Shown here: positions 1 to 7,684 of the stretch, piece by piece
Layout: every line of letters begins with the position of its first letter
How positions within the stretch are numbered: position 1 is the stretch's first letter
The notes under the pieces: model-generated
Databases searched by the model: none
The model's input: the letters and a program-made list of their open reading frames with translations, nothing else
What the model was told of the DNA's origin: nothing
Origin: Dactylosporangium sp. AC04546
GTDB taxonomy: Bacteria; Actinomycetota; Actinomycetes; Mycobacteriales; Micromonosporaceae
Length of the DNA stretch: 64,000 bases
NCBI RefSeq assembly: GCF_022095675.1
Contig: NZ_JAHYSG010000022.1
Coordinates: forward strand, 60,342-124,341
Direction of reading: 5' to 3'
Program-made: the position numbers and the translations under genes

Positions 1-1277
1 GCGCGCTGCCGGCCGGCGACCGGCTCGTGCACGCGCGCGCGTTGCTCCAGCTCGGCCGTACCGCTGAAGCCCTCGCCCACGCGGAGAAGGTGTCCGCCAA
101 CGCGGGCGACGACGCCGTGGTCCGGGTCGGCGCGCTCCTCGTCGCCGGCCGGGCCTACCGGGCGACCGGCGACCACCGGCGCAGCTACCAGACCCTGACC
201 GAGGCCCTCGACGCGGCGACCGCGGCCGGGCTGACCTACGAGCGCGGCGACGCGATGCGCCGGCTCGGCATGGCCGACTTCCTGGAGGGGCGGCTCGCCG
301 AAGCCGGCAGCCGGTTCGCCGAGTCGTTCCAGATCGCGGTCATGGCCGGCGACCGGCGGGCCCAGGCCTGGTCGCTGCAGCATCTCGCCTGGGTCACCAC
401 GACCCGCGGCGACTTCGCCGGCGCCGACGCCGCCCTCGGCCGGGCCGCGCGCCGCTTCGCCGAGCTCGGCGACCCGGTCGGGCGGGCCTGGCTGCGCGGC
501 ACCACGGCGTTCGTGCGGCTGCTCGCCGGCCGGCTCGGCGAGGCGCGGCGGCTGGCAAAGGCGTTCCTGCCGTTCGGCGAGCGGGTCGGCGACGCGTGGG
601 CGGTCGGCACGCTGCGCGCGGTCGAGGCGTTCGCCGCCGCGGAGAGCGGCGACCTGGCCGAGGCCGACCGCGAGGCCCGCCGGGCGTACCGCGAGTTCGC
701 CGCCGCCGGCGACGACTGGGGCCGCGGCCTCGCACTCGTCGTGCGCGGCGTGGTCGCGCGCGGCCTCGACGAGCCGGCACACGCCTACGACCTGCTCTCC
801 GACGCCACCGAGTACGGCGAGAAGACCGGCCACCCGCTGCTGCTCGGCATGTCCCGCACGCTGCGCGGGTTCGTCAGCCTCGACCGCGGCGACGCCGCGG
901 CGGCGGAGGTCGACGCCCGGGCGGTGCTCAAGGTCGTCGAGACCCACGACGTGCTCGACGCGGCCAAGGTGGGGCCCAAGGTGCTCTTCGGGCTGGCCCG
1001 GCTGGCCCAGGGCGACGTCGAGACGGCGCTGGAGACGCTCGGGTGCGTCGCCGCCGAGCGCCCGGCCCCGTCGGTGATCTTCTCCCGGCGACACGCCGTG
1101 GCCGCCTACGCGGGCGCGCTGCTGGCCGCCGGGCGCAACGCCGAGGCGCTCGACTGGGCCCGCCAGGCGCAGACTCTGGCTGGTGAGGACGTCCGCAGCC
1201 GGATATATGCGGAGGCGGTACTGGCGGACGCGCTCGACGCCAACGGACAGTGTGCCCCGGCTGTGGCCGATGCGTGA
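1..1277 (+). CDS. TPR-repeat protein, C-terminal part (5' end outside window)
   Basis: The reading frame is open from the first bases of the window to a TGA at 1275-1277, so the true start lies upstream; the GTG at 27 is only the first possible start inside the window. About 420 residues are visible, almost entirely alpha-helical and rich in Ala, Leu, Arg and Glu, with a 35-40 residue periodicity typical of tetratricopeptide repeats (for example LGRTAEALAHAEKV and LGEARRLAKAFLPFGERV). No catalytic motif is visible. In actinomycetes such TPR arrays often form the C-terminal half of large signalling proteins (AAA/STAND ATPases, SARP regulators, adenylate cyclases or PknK-like kinases); which of these applies here cannot be told. 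It ends 36 bp before the Ser/Thr kinase start, on the same strand, so the two may act in the same signalling pathway. That link is inference. Confidence 0.75.
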   Translation, partial: ALPAGDRLVHARALLQLGRTAEALAHAEKVSANAGDDAVVRVGALLVAGRAYRATGDHRRSYQTLTEALDAATAAGLTYERGDAMRRLGMADFLEGRLAEAGSRFAESFQIAVMAGDRRAQAWSLQHLAWVTTTRGDFAGADAALGRAARRFAELGDPVGRAWLRGTTAFVRLLAGRLGEARRLAKAFLPFGERVGDAWAVGTLRAVEAFAAAESGDLAEADREARRAYREFAAAGDDWGRGLALVVRGVVARGLDEPAHAYDLLSDATEYGEKTGHPLLLGMSRTLRGFVSLDRGDAAAAEVDARAVLKVVETHDVLDAAKVGPKVLFGLARLAQGDVETALETLGCVAAERPAPSVIFSRRHAVAAYAGALLAAGRNAEALDWARQAQTLAGEDVRSRIYAEAVLADALDANGQCAPAVADA

Positions 1278-1313
1278 CGGCGAATGCCGGACGGCTGTCG
1301 TACCGTTCTAGCC

Positions 1314-2861
1314 GTGACCGCATCGGCCCCCATCCCCACGGTCCCCGGCCTCACCGGGTTCTCCGTGCTGGCCCGGGGCGGTTACGCCACGGTCTACCGG
1401 GCCGTGCAGGAGTCCGTCGGCCGCGACGTCGCCGTCAAGGTGGAGAACCGCACGCTGGAGACCGAGCGCGATCGCCGCCGGTTCCTGCGCGAGGCCCGGG
1501 CTGCCGGCCGGATGTCGAGCCACCCGCACGTCGTCGACCTGTTCGACGCGGGTGTGACCACCGACGGCCACCCATACCTGATCATGGAGCTCTGCGACGG
1601 CTCGTACGCGGAGCGCATGCGCAGCGCCCCGCTGTCGGCCGCCGAGGCCCGGGAGGTCGGGTTCAAGATCGCCGACGCGCTCGCCGACGCCCACTCGCTC
1701 GGCGTGCTGCACCGCGACGTGAAGCCGGCGAACATCCTGTTCAGCCGGTTCGGCGAGCCGGCGCTGGCCGACTTCGGCCTGGCCATCCTGGCCGAGTGGC
1801 GCGACGTGTCGATCACGCTCGACGTGCTCACCCCGGCCTACGCGCCGCCGGAGACGTTCCGCCACGCCGCGCCGGCGCCCGCCGCCGACGTCTACGCGCT
1901 GTGCGCGACGCTCTACGCGCTGATGCGGGGCAAGCCGCCGCGCTGGCGCGAGGACCAGATGCCGAGCCTCCTGTCACTGGTCGACATGTTCCAGGAGCAC
2001 ATCCCGGACCTGCCCGGCTGCCCGCCCGAGCTGATGGGGATCCTGCGGACCGGCATGTCCAACGACGAGTCGGCCCGGCCGAGCGCGATCGAGCTGCGCG
2101 ACCGGCTCATCGCCGTGCGCCTCGATCCGGTACCGCAGGTCATCGTCCCGCCGCTGGGCTCGCCCCCGGTCGAGCCGGTCTACGTGGCGCCCGCGGCCGA
2201 CCCCTCGCACACGCCCCCGACGCCGAACCGGCTGCTGGCGTCCCCGTTCCTCGCGGGCGGCTCAGGAGACGCGGACCCGGAGCAGACCGTCCCGCACGGT
2301 CCGGTCGCGCCGCCGGCCGACCCGTTCGTGCCGCCCGTGAAGCCGCCGGCGCCGCCGATCAGCCGCCGCGGGGTGGCCCTGCTCGTCACGGGCGCCGTGC
2401 TGGTCGTCGCCGCGCTGGTCAGCGTCGGCATCGCCTACGGCCTGCGCGGCGACCCCGTGGTCGGCCCGACGTCCGGCACGTCGGCGACCGCCACGAGCGG
2501 CCTGCCGACGATCAACTGCGGCGTCGGCGCGCCGCCCGAGGCCAAGTGCACCACCGTCGTCGAGTGCTACGACGCCGACCACCGCGCGGTGTCCTGCGCC
2601 GGCAAGCACACCTGGGAGCTGTTCGCGTTCGGCGAGCTGAGCAAGGGCAGCCAGGTCAGCGACATCAAGCAGTCGCCAGTGCGCGAGGTGTGCGACCGGA
2701 CCGTGCTCATCGTCGTCGACATCAACACGGCGGCTTGGCGGACCGACGTGATGCTGCCGAGCCTGGAGGCGCAGCAGGCCGGGCCGACGACGTTCCGCTG
2801 CCTGGCCGGCAAGGGGCCCGGCGCCCTGACCGGCCAGCAGCTGCGCAAGCCGAAGAAGTAG
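1314..2861 (+). CDS. Transmembrane serine/threonine protein kinase
   Basis: A 515-residue eukaryotic-type (Hanks) kinase. The N-terminal cytoplasmic catalytic domain (about 1-275) has a glycine loop (GGYATVYRA, near 22), the ATP-binding lysine in VAVKV (near 42), the catalytic loop HRDVKPAN (near 133) and the DFG loop DFGLA (near 153). A Pro-rich linker (about 280-345) leads to one membrane segment (about 350-378). A roughly 135-residue outer domain follows; its cysteines and a C-x-H pattern around SCAGKHTWE resemble septum-formation-type (PF13845-like) sensor domains, but that assignment is tentative. The GTG start at 1314 was chosen because the kinase domain begins immediately after it; an in-frame ATG at 1284 would add ten unlikely residues. 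The ligand is unknown. Confidence 0.92.
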   Translation: MTASAPIPTVPGLTGFSVLARGGYATVYRAVQESVGRDVAVKVENRTLETERDRRRFLREARAAGRMSSHPHVVDLFDAGVTTDGHPYLIMELCDGSYAERMRSAPLSAAEAREVGFKIADALADAHSLGVLHRDVKPANILFSRFGEPALADFGLAILAEWRDVSITLDVLTPAYAPPETFRHAAPAPAADVYALCATLYALMRGKPPRWREDQMPSLLSLVDMFQEHIPDLPGCPPELMGILRTGMSNDESARPSAIELRDRLIAVRLDPVPQVIVPPLGSPPVEPVYVAPAADPSHTPPTPNRLLASPFLAGGSGDADPEQTVPHGPVAPPADPFVPPVKPPAPPISRRGVALLVTGAVLVVAALVSVGIAYGLRGDPVVGPTSGTSATATSGLPTINCGVGAPPEAKCTTVVECYDADHRAVSCAGKHTWELFAFGELSKGSQVSDIKQSPVREVCDRTVLIVVDINTAAWRTDVMLPSLEAQQAGPTTFRCLAGKGPGALTGQQLRKPKK

Positions 2862-2886
2862 CCGTGTCACCCGCCCGGCGGCGGGT

Positions 2887-3546
2887 ATGTCCAGCCGCAT
2901 GTCGGCTGAGGAGTACGTCCCGCGGGGCGCTGACCTCGACGAGCTGCGCGAGGCCGTGCAGCGCTGCCACGGGTGCCCGCTGTACCGGGACACCACGCAG
3001 GCCGTCTTCGGCGCCGGGTCGGCGCGCGCCCGCATCCTGGTCGTCGGCGAGCAGCCCGGCGACATCGAGGACCGGCGCGGCCAGCCGTTCGTCGGCCCGG
3101 CCGGGAAGCTGCTGGATCGCGCGTTCGACGCGGCCGGGCTCGACCGCGGCCTGATGTATGTCACCAACGCCGTCAAGCACTTCAAGCACCGCCCGGCCGC
3201 GCCCGGCAAGCGGCGCATCCACCAGACACCCGACCAGCGCGAGATCACCGCCTGCCGGCCCTGGCTGGTCGAGGAGTTCCGGCAGCTGCGCCCGGCGCAG
3301 GTGGTCGTGCTCGGGGCGATCGCCGGCAAGGCCCTGCTCGGCCCGTCGTTCCGGGTGACGCAGCAGCGAGGCGTACCACTGAAGGTGCCGGACGAGTTCC
3401 CGGCCGCGCCCGGCGCGGTGCTCGTCGCGACCATCCACCCGTCGGCGGTGCTGCGCGCCGACGACCGCGAGGAAGCGTTCGCCGGCCTGGTCGACGACCT
3501 CCGGACGCTGGCGCGGTCAGCCTCGACCACATCGTCACGACACTGA
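2887..3546 (+). CDS. udgX: UdgX-type uracil-DNA glycosylase
   Basis: A 219-residue uracil-DNA glycosylase superfamily protein. Seen directly: the N-terminal CxxC of an iron-sulfur cluster (RCHGCPLYRDT), motif GEQPGD (about 54-59), the segment KRRIH (108-112), a further Cys in ACRPWL, and the C-terminal HPSAVLR motif. The KRRIH insert is the hallmark of UdgX, whose histidine (here His112) forms a covalent bond with the abasic site after uracil removal, giving a suicide-type DNA-protein complex. A His (VKHFKH) stands where family-4 enzymes have the fourth cluster Cys. Uracil repair by covalent capture is known for the mycobacterial enzyme and inferred here. A second in-frame ATG at 2899 is an alternative start. 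A GC-rich hairpin at about 2871-2886 separates it from the kinase gene. Confidence 0.9.
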   Translation: MSSRMSAEEYVPRGADLDELREAVQRCHGCPLYRDTTQAVFGAGSARARILVVGEQPGDIEDRRGQPFVGPAGKLLDRAFDAAGLDRGLMYVTNAVKHFKHRPAAPGKRRIHQTPDQREITACRPWLVEEFRQLRPAQVVVLGAIAGKALLGPSFRVTQQRGVPLKVPDEFPAAPGAVLVATIHPSAVLRADDREEAFAGLVDDLRTLARSASTTSSRH

Positions 3547-3565
3547 AGGACCTAGGCTTCTCCGT

Positions 3566-4165
3566 GTGATCGAGCAGTGGCTCTTCCCGGGCGACGCCGT
3601 TGTCGGGCCCGACCTGATCGAGCGGTACTCGGAGCCGCACCGGCGGTACCACACCCTCGAACATCTCTCGGCGATGCTCCGCGTCATCAACGCGCACGCT
3701 TCGCTGGCCGACGACGCCGACGCGGTGCGGCTGGCGGCGTGGTTCCACGACGCGGTCTACGTGCCGTTCGCGCAGGACAACGAGGAGCAGAGCGCGCAGC
3801 TGGCGCTCGCGCGGCTGGCGGTGCTCGGCTGGCCCCCGGAACGGGCGGCGGAGGTCGCGCGGCTGGTGCGGCTGACGGCGGGGCACCGGGTGGCGCCCGG
3901 CGACCGCAACGGCGCGCTGCTCGCGGACGCCGACCTGGCGATCCTGGCGGCGGACCGGCCCGACTACGAGCGCTATGCGGCGGCGGTACGGCAGGAGTAC
4001 GCGGCCGTGCCGGACGAGGTGTTCCGGCCGGGCCGGGCGGCGATCCTCCAGCAGCTGCTGGAGCTGCCCGAACTCTACCGGGCCGTTCCTTCGCGGGCGG
4101 CCTGGACCGCCCGCGCGCACGAGAACCTGCGGACGGAGATCAGGACCCTTCTGGGTGCTCGGTGA
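3566..4165 (+). CDS. HD-domain phosphohydrolase (COG4339 type)
   Basis: A 199-residue protein resembling the predicted metal-dependent HD-superfamily phosphohydrolases of COG4339. Visible metal-binding elements are the His of RRYHTLEHL (near 30-38), the HD pair in AAWFHDAVY (near 68), a later His in TAGHR, and the Asp residues of DADLAIL. The substrate of this family is unknown. The GTG start at 3566 is preceded by a TAGGCT -10-like box seven to twelve bases upstream and no clear Shine-Dalgarno, which suggests a leaderless transcript. It lies 19 bp after udgX, but its own promoter-like box argues that it is at least partly independent. Its last 26 bases overlap the 3' end of the convergent bacterioferritin gene. 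Confidence 0.8.
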   Translation: MIEQWLFPGDAVVGPDLIERYSEPHRRYHTLEHLSAMLRVINAHASLADDADAVRLAAWFHDAVYVPFAQDNEEQSAQLALARLAVLGWPPERAAEVARLVRLTAGHRVAPGDRNGALLADADLAILAADRPDYERYAAAVRQEYAAVPDEVFRPGRAAILQQLLELPELYRAVPSRAAWTARAHENLRTEIRTLLGAR

Positions 4166-4622
4166 CGTTCTGGAGGTAGAGCGGCTCCCCGAGCTTCTCG
4201 ATCAGCCCGAGCTGGGTCTCCAGGTAGTCGACGTGCTGCTCCTCGTCGGCCAGGATGTCCTCGAAGATGTTCGCCGAGGTGACGTCGCCGATCGAGCGCA
4301 TGTACTCGATCCCCCGGCGCAGCCGGTCGACGGCCTCCAGCTCGACCTGCATGTCGCACTTGAACTGCTCCGGGACGGTCTCGCCGATGCGCAGTGCGAA
4401 CAGGCGCTGGTAGTTCGGCAGGGCCTCCAGGAACAGGATCCGATCGGTGAGCACTTCCGCGTGCTTCATCTCGTCGATCGACTCGTGCCTGGTGTGTTTG
4501 GCGAGCTTCGTGTAGCCCCAGTTCTCCTGCATCTTGGCGTGCAGGAAGTACTGGTTGATAGCGGTGAGTTCGGCGGTGAGCTGTTCGTTCAAAAATTCGA
4601 TGACCCGTGCATCCCCTTGCAT
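4140..4622 (-). CDS. bfr: Bacterioferritin
   Basis: A 160-residue ferritin-family four-helix protein of typical bacterioferritin length. It carries the ferroxidase-centre residues in the expected context: Glu in QLTAELTAINQYF, the E-x-x-H pair in DEMKHAEVLTDRI, Glu in QVELEAVDRL and the E-x-x-H pair in DEEQHVDYLETQ. A Met in the EMKHAEVL helix is positioned like the haem-ligating Met52 of known Bfr proteins. It stores iron by oxidising Fe(II) to a ferric mineral core inside a 24-mer (family knowledge). It starts 21 bp downstream of the bacterioferritin-associated ferredoxin gene on the same strand, so the two probably form a bfd-bfr unit behind the iron box at 4843-4861. Confidence 0.96.
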   Translation of the reverse strand: MQGDARVIEFLNEQLTAELTAINQYFLHAKMQENWGYTKLAKHTRHESIDEMKHAEVLTDRILFLEALPNYQRLFALRIGETVPEQFKCDMQVELEAVDRLRRGIEYMRSIGDVTSANIFEDILADEEQHVDYLETQLGLIEKLGEPLYLQNVTEHPEGS

Positions 4623-4643
4623 GTGGGCAGGGTAACCCCTTTT

Positions 4644-4832
4644 CTAGGCCAAAGCGGGCAACACGGCATTTGTCGCTTCTGCGTCGATCAGGTCGGCGAT
4701 GCGATCGAGGCACGTGCCACAGCCGGTGCCGGCACCGCACTCGTCGCCGACGGCGTCCTCGCTGTGCGCACCAGCGCGGATGGCCTGCCGGACCTCACAC
4801 TCCTTGACCCGGTGGCAGATGCAGACATACAC
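4644..4832 (-). CDS. bfd: Bacterioferritin-associated [2Fe-2S] ferredoxin
   Basis: A 62-residue BFD-like protein. The four cluster cysteines are visible as C-x-C (MYVCICHRV, residues 4 and 6) and C-x2-C (GTGCGTCLDRI). Bfd binds bacterioferritin and delivers electrons to reduce and release stored iron (family knowledge). It begins with GTG, with a GCAGGGAG Shine-Dalgarno nine bases upstream. That ribosome site lies at the end of a near-consensus IdeR/DtxR box, so iron-replete repression is likely. This fits the role of Bfd in mobilising iron when iron is scarce. The bfr gene follows after 21 bp. Confidence 0.94.
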   Translation of the reverse strand: MYVCICHRVKECEVRQAIRAGAHSEDAVGDECGAGTGCGTCLDRIADLIDAEATNAVLPALA

Positions 4833-4842
4833 GGCCGTACTC

Positions 4843-4861
4843 CCTGCTTAGGCTTACCTAA
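4843..4861 (-). promoter_or_regulatory. IdeR/DtxR-type iron box upstream of bfd
   Basis: On the minus strand the site reads TTAGGTAAGCCTAAGCAGG, matching about 15 of 19 positions of the DtxR/IdeR consensus (TWAGGTWAGSCTWACCTWA); the left half is perfect. It lies ten bases upstream of the bfd GTG and reaches to its Shine-Dalgarno, a position that suits repression. A second half-site (GTTAGGCC on the minus strand) is present 13-20 bases further upstream, near 4870-4877. Confidence 0.75.
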
Positions 4862-4904
4862 GAGAGGGTGGCCTAACGTTTTCGTTTACACAACCCCTGA
4901 GCTG

Positions 4905-5189
4905 CTATTTCGTCGTTGTCGATCTGGACAAATGCCTCGGCCGACGCAGGCCGGCAGCATTCAGGCGGTCGACGATCTCCTTCGACGAGGCCATCCGGGC
5001 ACCCAGCCAGATCGCTGTCTGCACCCGCTCGGCGGGCACGTCGTAGTGGTCGCGCTCGAACCCGCGCCGGGGCGCGCCGATCATCTCGGCGAAGGCGTGC
5101 AGCTCGGCCGGCGAGACGTCGCTGATGAGGTGTGACCAAAAACGACCATGAGCGGGCCACCGCGGTGTGTCGATGTAGAGCACACCCAC
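4905..5189 (-). CDS. DUF4031 domain protein
   Basis: A 94-residue protein that matches the DUF4031 (PF13223) pattern from end to end: a short beta start (MGVLYIDTP), the motif WPAHGRFWSHLISD (about 11-24), ELHAFAEMIG and the HYDVPAERV motif (about 48-56). The family is widespread in actinobacteria and of unknown function; the conserved His, Trp, Asp and Tyr residues suggest a ligand site, which is inference. It starts with GTG at 5189, only 14 bp from the start of the divergent flavoprotein gene, so the two promoters must lie inside or overlap the opposing genes. Confidence 0.85.
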   Translation of the reverse strand: MGVLYIDTPRWPAHGRFWSHLISDVSPAELHAFAEMIGAPRRGFERDHYDVPAERVQTAIWLGARMASSKEIVDRLNAAGLRRPRHLSRSTTTK

Positions 5190-5203
5190 TAGCGTGCCAG
5201 GGT

Positions 5204-6595
5204 ATGGATCTCGTTGCGGAACTCCGCGCCGCGTTGCCTCACGAGGGCGGGGTGCTGACCGATCCCGATCTGCTCACGTCGTACCAGCACGACGAGGCCG
5301 ACCTGGTGCCCTTCGGCACGCCGTCCGTCGTCGTGCGGCCGCGCACCACGGGCCAGGTCTCGGCCGTTCTGCGGGCGGCGAGCCGGCACCGGATACCCGT
5401 GATCCCGCAGGGTGCCCGCTCCGGCCTGGCCGGCGGCGCCAACGCGATCGAGGGCGCGATCGTGCTGTCGCTCACCGCGATGAACGACATCGTGGACATC
5501 GACACGGAGAACGGGATCGCGGTCGTCCAGCCGGGCGTCGTCAACGCGCAGCTGCGCCGGGCCGTGGCCGAGAAGGGCCTGTACTACCCGCCGGATCCGG
5601 GGTCGTGGGAGCAGTCGACCATCGGCGGCAACGTGTCGACGGACGCGGGCGGCATGTGCTGCGTGAAGTACGGCGTGACCAGCGACCACGTGATCGGCCT
5701 GGAGGTCGTGCTGGCCAGCGGCGAGGTCCTGCACTGCGGCCGGCGCACCGCGAAGGGCGTCGCCGGCTACGACCTGACCAGCCTCTTCGTGGGCTCGGAG
5801 GGCACGCTCGGCGTCATCACCGAGATCACCGTGCGGCTCCGCCCGGCGCCGCAGCCGTCACTGACCCTGGTCGCCGTCTTCGACACCTTCGCGGCCGCCG
5901 GCGCCGCGGTGTCGTCGATCACCCGCTCCGGCCTCCAGCCGAGCATGCTGGAGGTCATCGACCGGGTGGCGCTGAGCGCGATCGAGGCGTACCGCCCGAT
6001 GGACCTCCCGACCACGGCCGCCGCCCTGCTCATCGCGGCGGTGGACTCGGGCAGCCGCGCGCCGGACGACCTGGCCCTGCTGGCCGGGATGTGCCACGAG
6101 GCACAGGCCGCCGACGTCTACGTGGCCTCGGACGCCGCGGAGGCCGACGCGCTGCTGGCGGCGCGCCGGCTGGCCCACCCGGCGCTGGAGCAGTTCGCCG
6201 CGAACCTGTTCCCGGCGGGCGGCGGCATCATGGTGGACGACGTGGCGGTCCCCCGGACCCGCCTGGTGGAGCTGATCGAGGGCATCGAGGACATCTCGAC
6301 CACCCACGGCATGGTGGTGGCCACGGTCGGCCACGCGGGCGACGGCAACCTGCATCCGATCATCGTGATCGACCGCTCGGACCCGGTGAGCATCGCGCAG
6401 GGCCAGAAGGTGTTCGACGCGATCATGTCCCTGGGCCTGTCGCTGGGCGGCACGTCGACGGGCGAGCACGGCGTGGGCCTGCTGAAGCGCGACTGGCTGG
6501 CCCGCGAGATCGGTCCGACGGGCCTGAAGGCCCACCGCTCGATCAAGGCCGCGCTCGACCCCGACAACATCCTGAACCCGGGCAAGATCTTCTAG
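5204..6595 (+). CDS. FAD-linked oxidase, GlcD type (glycolate/D-lactate dehydrogenase family)
   Basis: A 463-residue vanillyl-alcohol-oxidase-family flavoprotein. The N-terminal half is an FAD-binding type 4 domain, with PQGARSGLAGGANA near 66-79 for pyrophosphate binding, PPDPGSWEQSTIGGNVSTDAGG near 127-148, and the loop VGSEGTLGVITEITV. The C-terminal half is FAD-oxidase_C with GHAGDGNLHP and the final STGEHGVGLLK motif (conserved His residues for the substrate/flavin site). The family oxidises 2-hydroxyacids such as glycolate, D-lactate or D-2-hydroxyglutarate; the substrate here is not determined. The ATG at 5204 sits seven bases after a TAGCGT -10-like box, suggesting a leaderless mRNA. 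An upstream in-frame start at 5132 would overlap the divergent DUF4031 gene and was rejected. Confidence 0.93.
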   Translation: MDLVAELRAALPHEGGVLTDPDLLTSYQHDEADLVPFGTPSVVVRPRTTGQVSAVLRAASRHRIPVIPQGARSGLAGGANAIEGAIVLSLTAMNDIVDIDTENGIAVVQPGVVNAQLRRAVAEKGLYYPPDPGSWEQSTIGGNVSTDAGGMCCVKYGVTSDHVIGLEVVLASGEVLHCGRRTAKGVAGYDLTSLFVGSEGTLGVITEITVRLRPAPQPSLTLVAVFDTFAAAGAAVSSITRSGLQPSMLEVIDRVALSAIEAYRPMDLPTTAAALLIAAVDSGSRAPDDLALLAGMCHEAQAADVYVASDAAEADALLAARRLAHPALEQFAANLFPAGGGIMVDDVAVPRTRLVELIEGIEDISTTHGMVVATVGHAGDGNLHPIIVIDRSDPVSIAQGQKVFDAIMSLGLSLGGTSTGEHGVGLLKRDWLAREIGPTGLKAHRSIKAALDPDNILNPGKIF

Positions 6596-6609
6596 CTGGC
6601 GGTGTTGAA

Positions 6610-6640
6610 CGGTGGTCCGGCCCGCAGGGTCAGACCACCG
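6610..6640. terminator. Hairpin between convergent genes
   Basis: Perfect 8-bp inverted repeat (CGGTGGTC at 6610-6617, GACCACCG at 6633-6640) in the 54-bp gap between the convergent glcD-like and Lrp-type genes. It probably serves as a terminator in both directions. No long T-run follows, as is common in high-GC genomes. Confidence 0.6.
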
Positions 6641-6649
6641 ACCGCACGG

Positions 6650-7684
6650 TCACCGCGACCCGTCGCTGGCCTGGCCGCGGGCCGGGGCCAGGGTCACGTT
6701 CTCCCGCCACCACGGCGTCTCGACGAAGCCCCGGCGCAGCACCAGCAGCACGACGCTCGCCGTCCAGCCCTGCACCCCTTCCAGCCGGCCGAGGGTCTTC
6801 GTGGTGAACTCGAACAGCTCCTGCGTCGTCGGCATGATCAGCTCGCACATCAGCGCGTTGTTGCCCAGCATGGCGGCGACGTATCGCACTCCGCGGTAGC
6901 TGCTCAGCGTGCGGGCGGCCGCGTCGAGGAACTGCGGTGCGACGGCGATGTTGAGCACGACCTCGGACTCGAAGCCCAGCGCCGGCGCCGGGACGAGCGT
7001 GGTCACCAGGATGCAGCCCCGGCCGCGCAGCGTCTCGAAGCGCCGCCGCACAGTGCTCTCGTTGAGCCCGACCTCCGTGGCGACGGTCCGGAAGCTGGCC
7101 CGGCCGTCCTCCCGCATCAGCTCGATGATCTGGCGGTCGGAGGTGTCGAAGTGGCTCGGGTCGCACTGGTGCGCCTCCGTCACCTCCTCGAGGGGCACGC
7201 CGGTGAGCAGCTGCCGGCTCCAGTCACCGGTGACCTTGTAGACGTGCAGGGTCAGGTCGGTGTCGCAGCGCTGCACGCCGTCGATGGCCAGGACCTCCTC
7301 GACGATCCGTGCCCGCAGGGAGTCCTCCCGGGACAGGTTCAGCTCGGCGAGGATGTCGTACGGGCCGGTGACCAGGCTGAGGAAGCGCAGGTCCGGCTGC
7401 TGGACCAGCTCGTTGAGCACGGCCATCTGGGCACCGGGTGCGCACGTGATCCGCAGGACGAACAGGTCGGCCGGACCGGCATGGTTGTTGCGCGGCACCA
7501 CGGCCACCCGGACGACCCCGTCGCGCACGAGCTGCTGCCCGCGCCGGGCGACAGTCGCGACCGAGCTGCCCGAGAGTTCCGCGATCTCGGTCCAGCTCGC
7601 CCGGCCGTCGCCCTGCAGGGCGGCGATGATCCGGCGGTCGAGGTCGTCGAGGTGGCCGCCGTTGCCGTTAGCGGTCACCGGCAC
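6650..7684 (-). CDS. Double-module Lrp/AsnC-family transcriptional regulator
   Basis: A 344-residue protein made of two consecutive Lrp/AsnC units, about twice the usual 150-160 residues. Unit 1 has a helix-turn-helix (LDDLDRRIIAALQGDGRASW, about 12-31, then EIAELSGSSVATVARRGQQL) and a RAM-type ligand domain (about 70-150). Unit 2 repeats this order (DTSDRQIIELMREDGRASF near 176, then VGLNESTVRRRFETL) and ends with a second RAM domain. Such double regulators probably act as pseudo-dimers, sensing amino acids. It is the last gene of the leftward peptide-catabolism operon and its start overlaps the end of the hydrolase gene by 17 bp, which implies translational coupling. Feedback control of this operon by product amino acids is inferred. 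Confidence 0.9.
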   Translation of the reverse strand: MPVTANGNGGHLDDLDRRIIAALQGDGRASWTEIAELSGSSVATVARRGQQLVRDGVVRVAVVPRNNHAGPADLFVLRITCAPGAQMAVLNELVQQPDLRFLSLVTGPYDILAELNLSREDSLRARIVEEVLAIDGVQRCDTDLTLHVYKVTGDWSRQLLTGVPLEEVTEAHQCDPSHFDTSDRQIIELMREDGRASFRTVATEVGLNESTVRRRFETLRGRGCILVTTLVPAPALGFESEVVLNIAVAPQFLDAAARTLSSYRGVRYVAAMLGNNALMCELIMPTTQELFEFTTKTLGRLEGVQGWTASVVLLVLRRGFVETPWWRENVTLAPARGQASDGSR

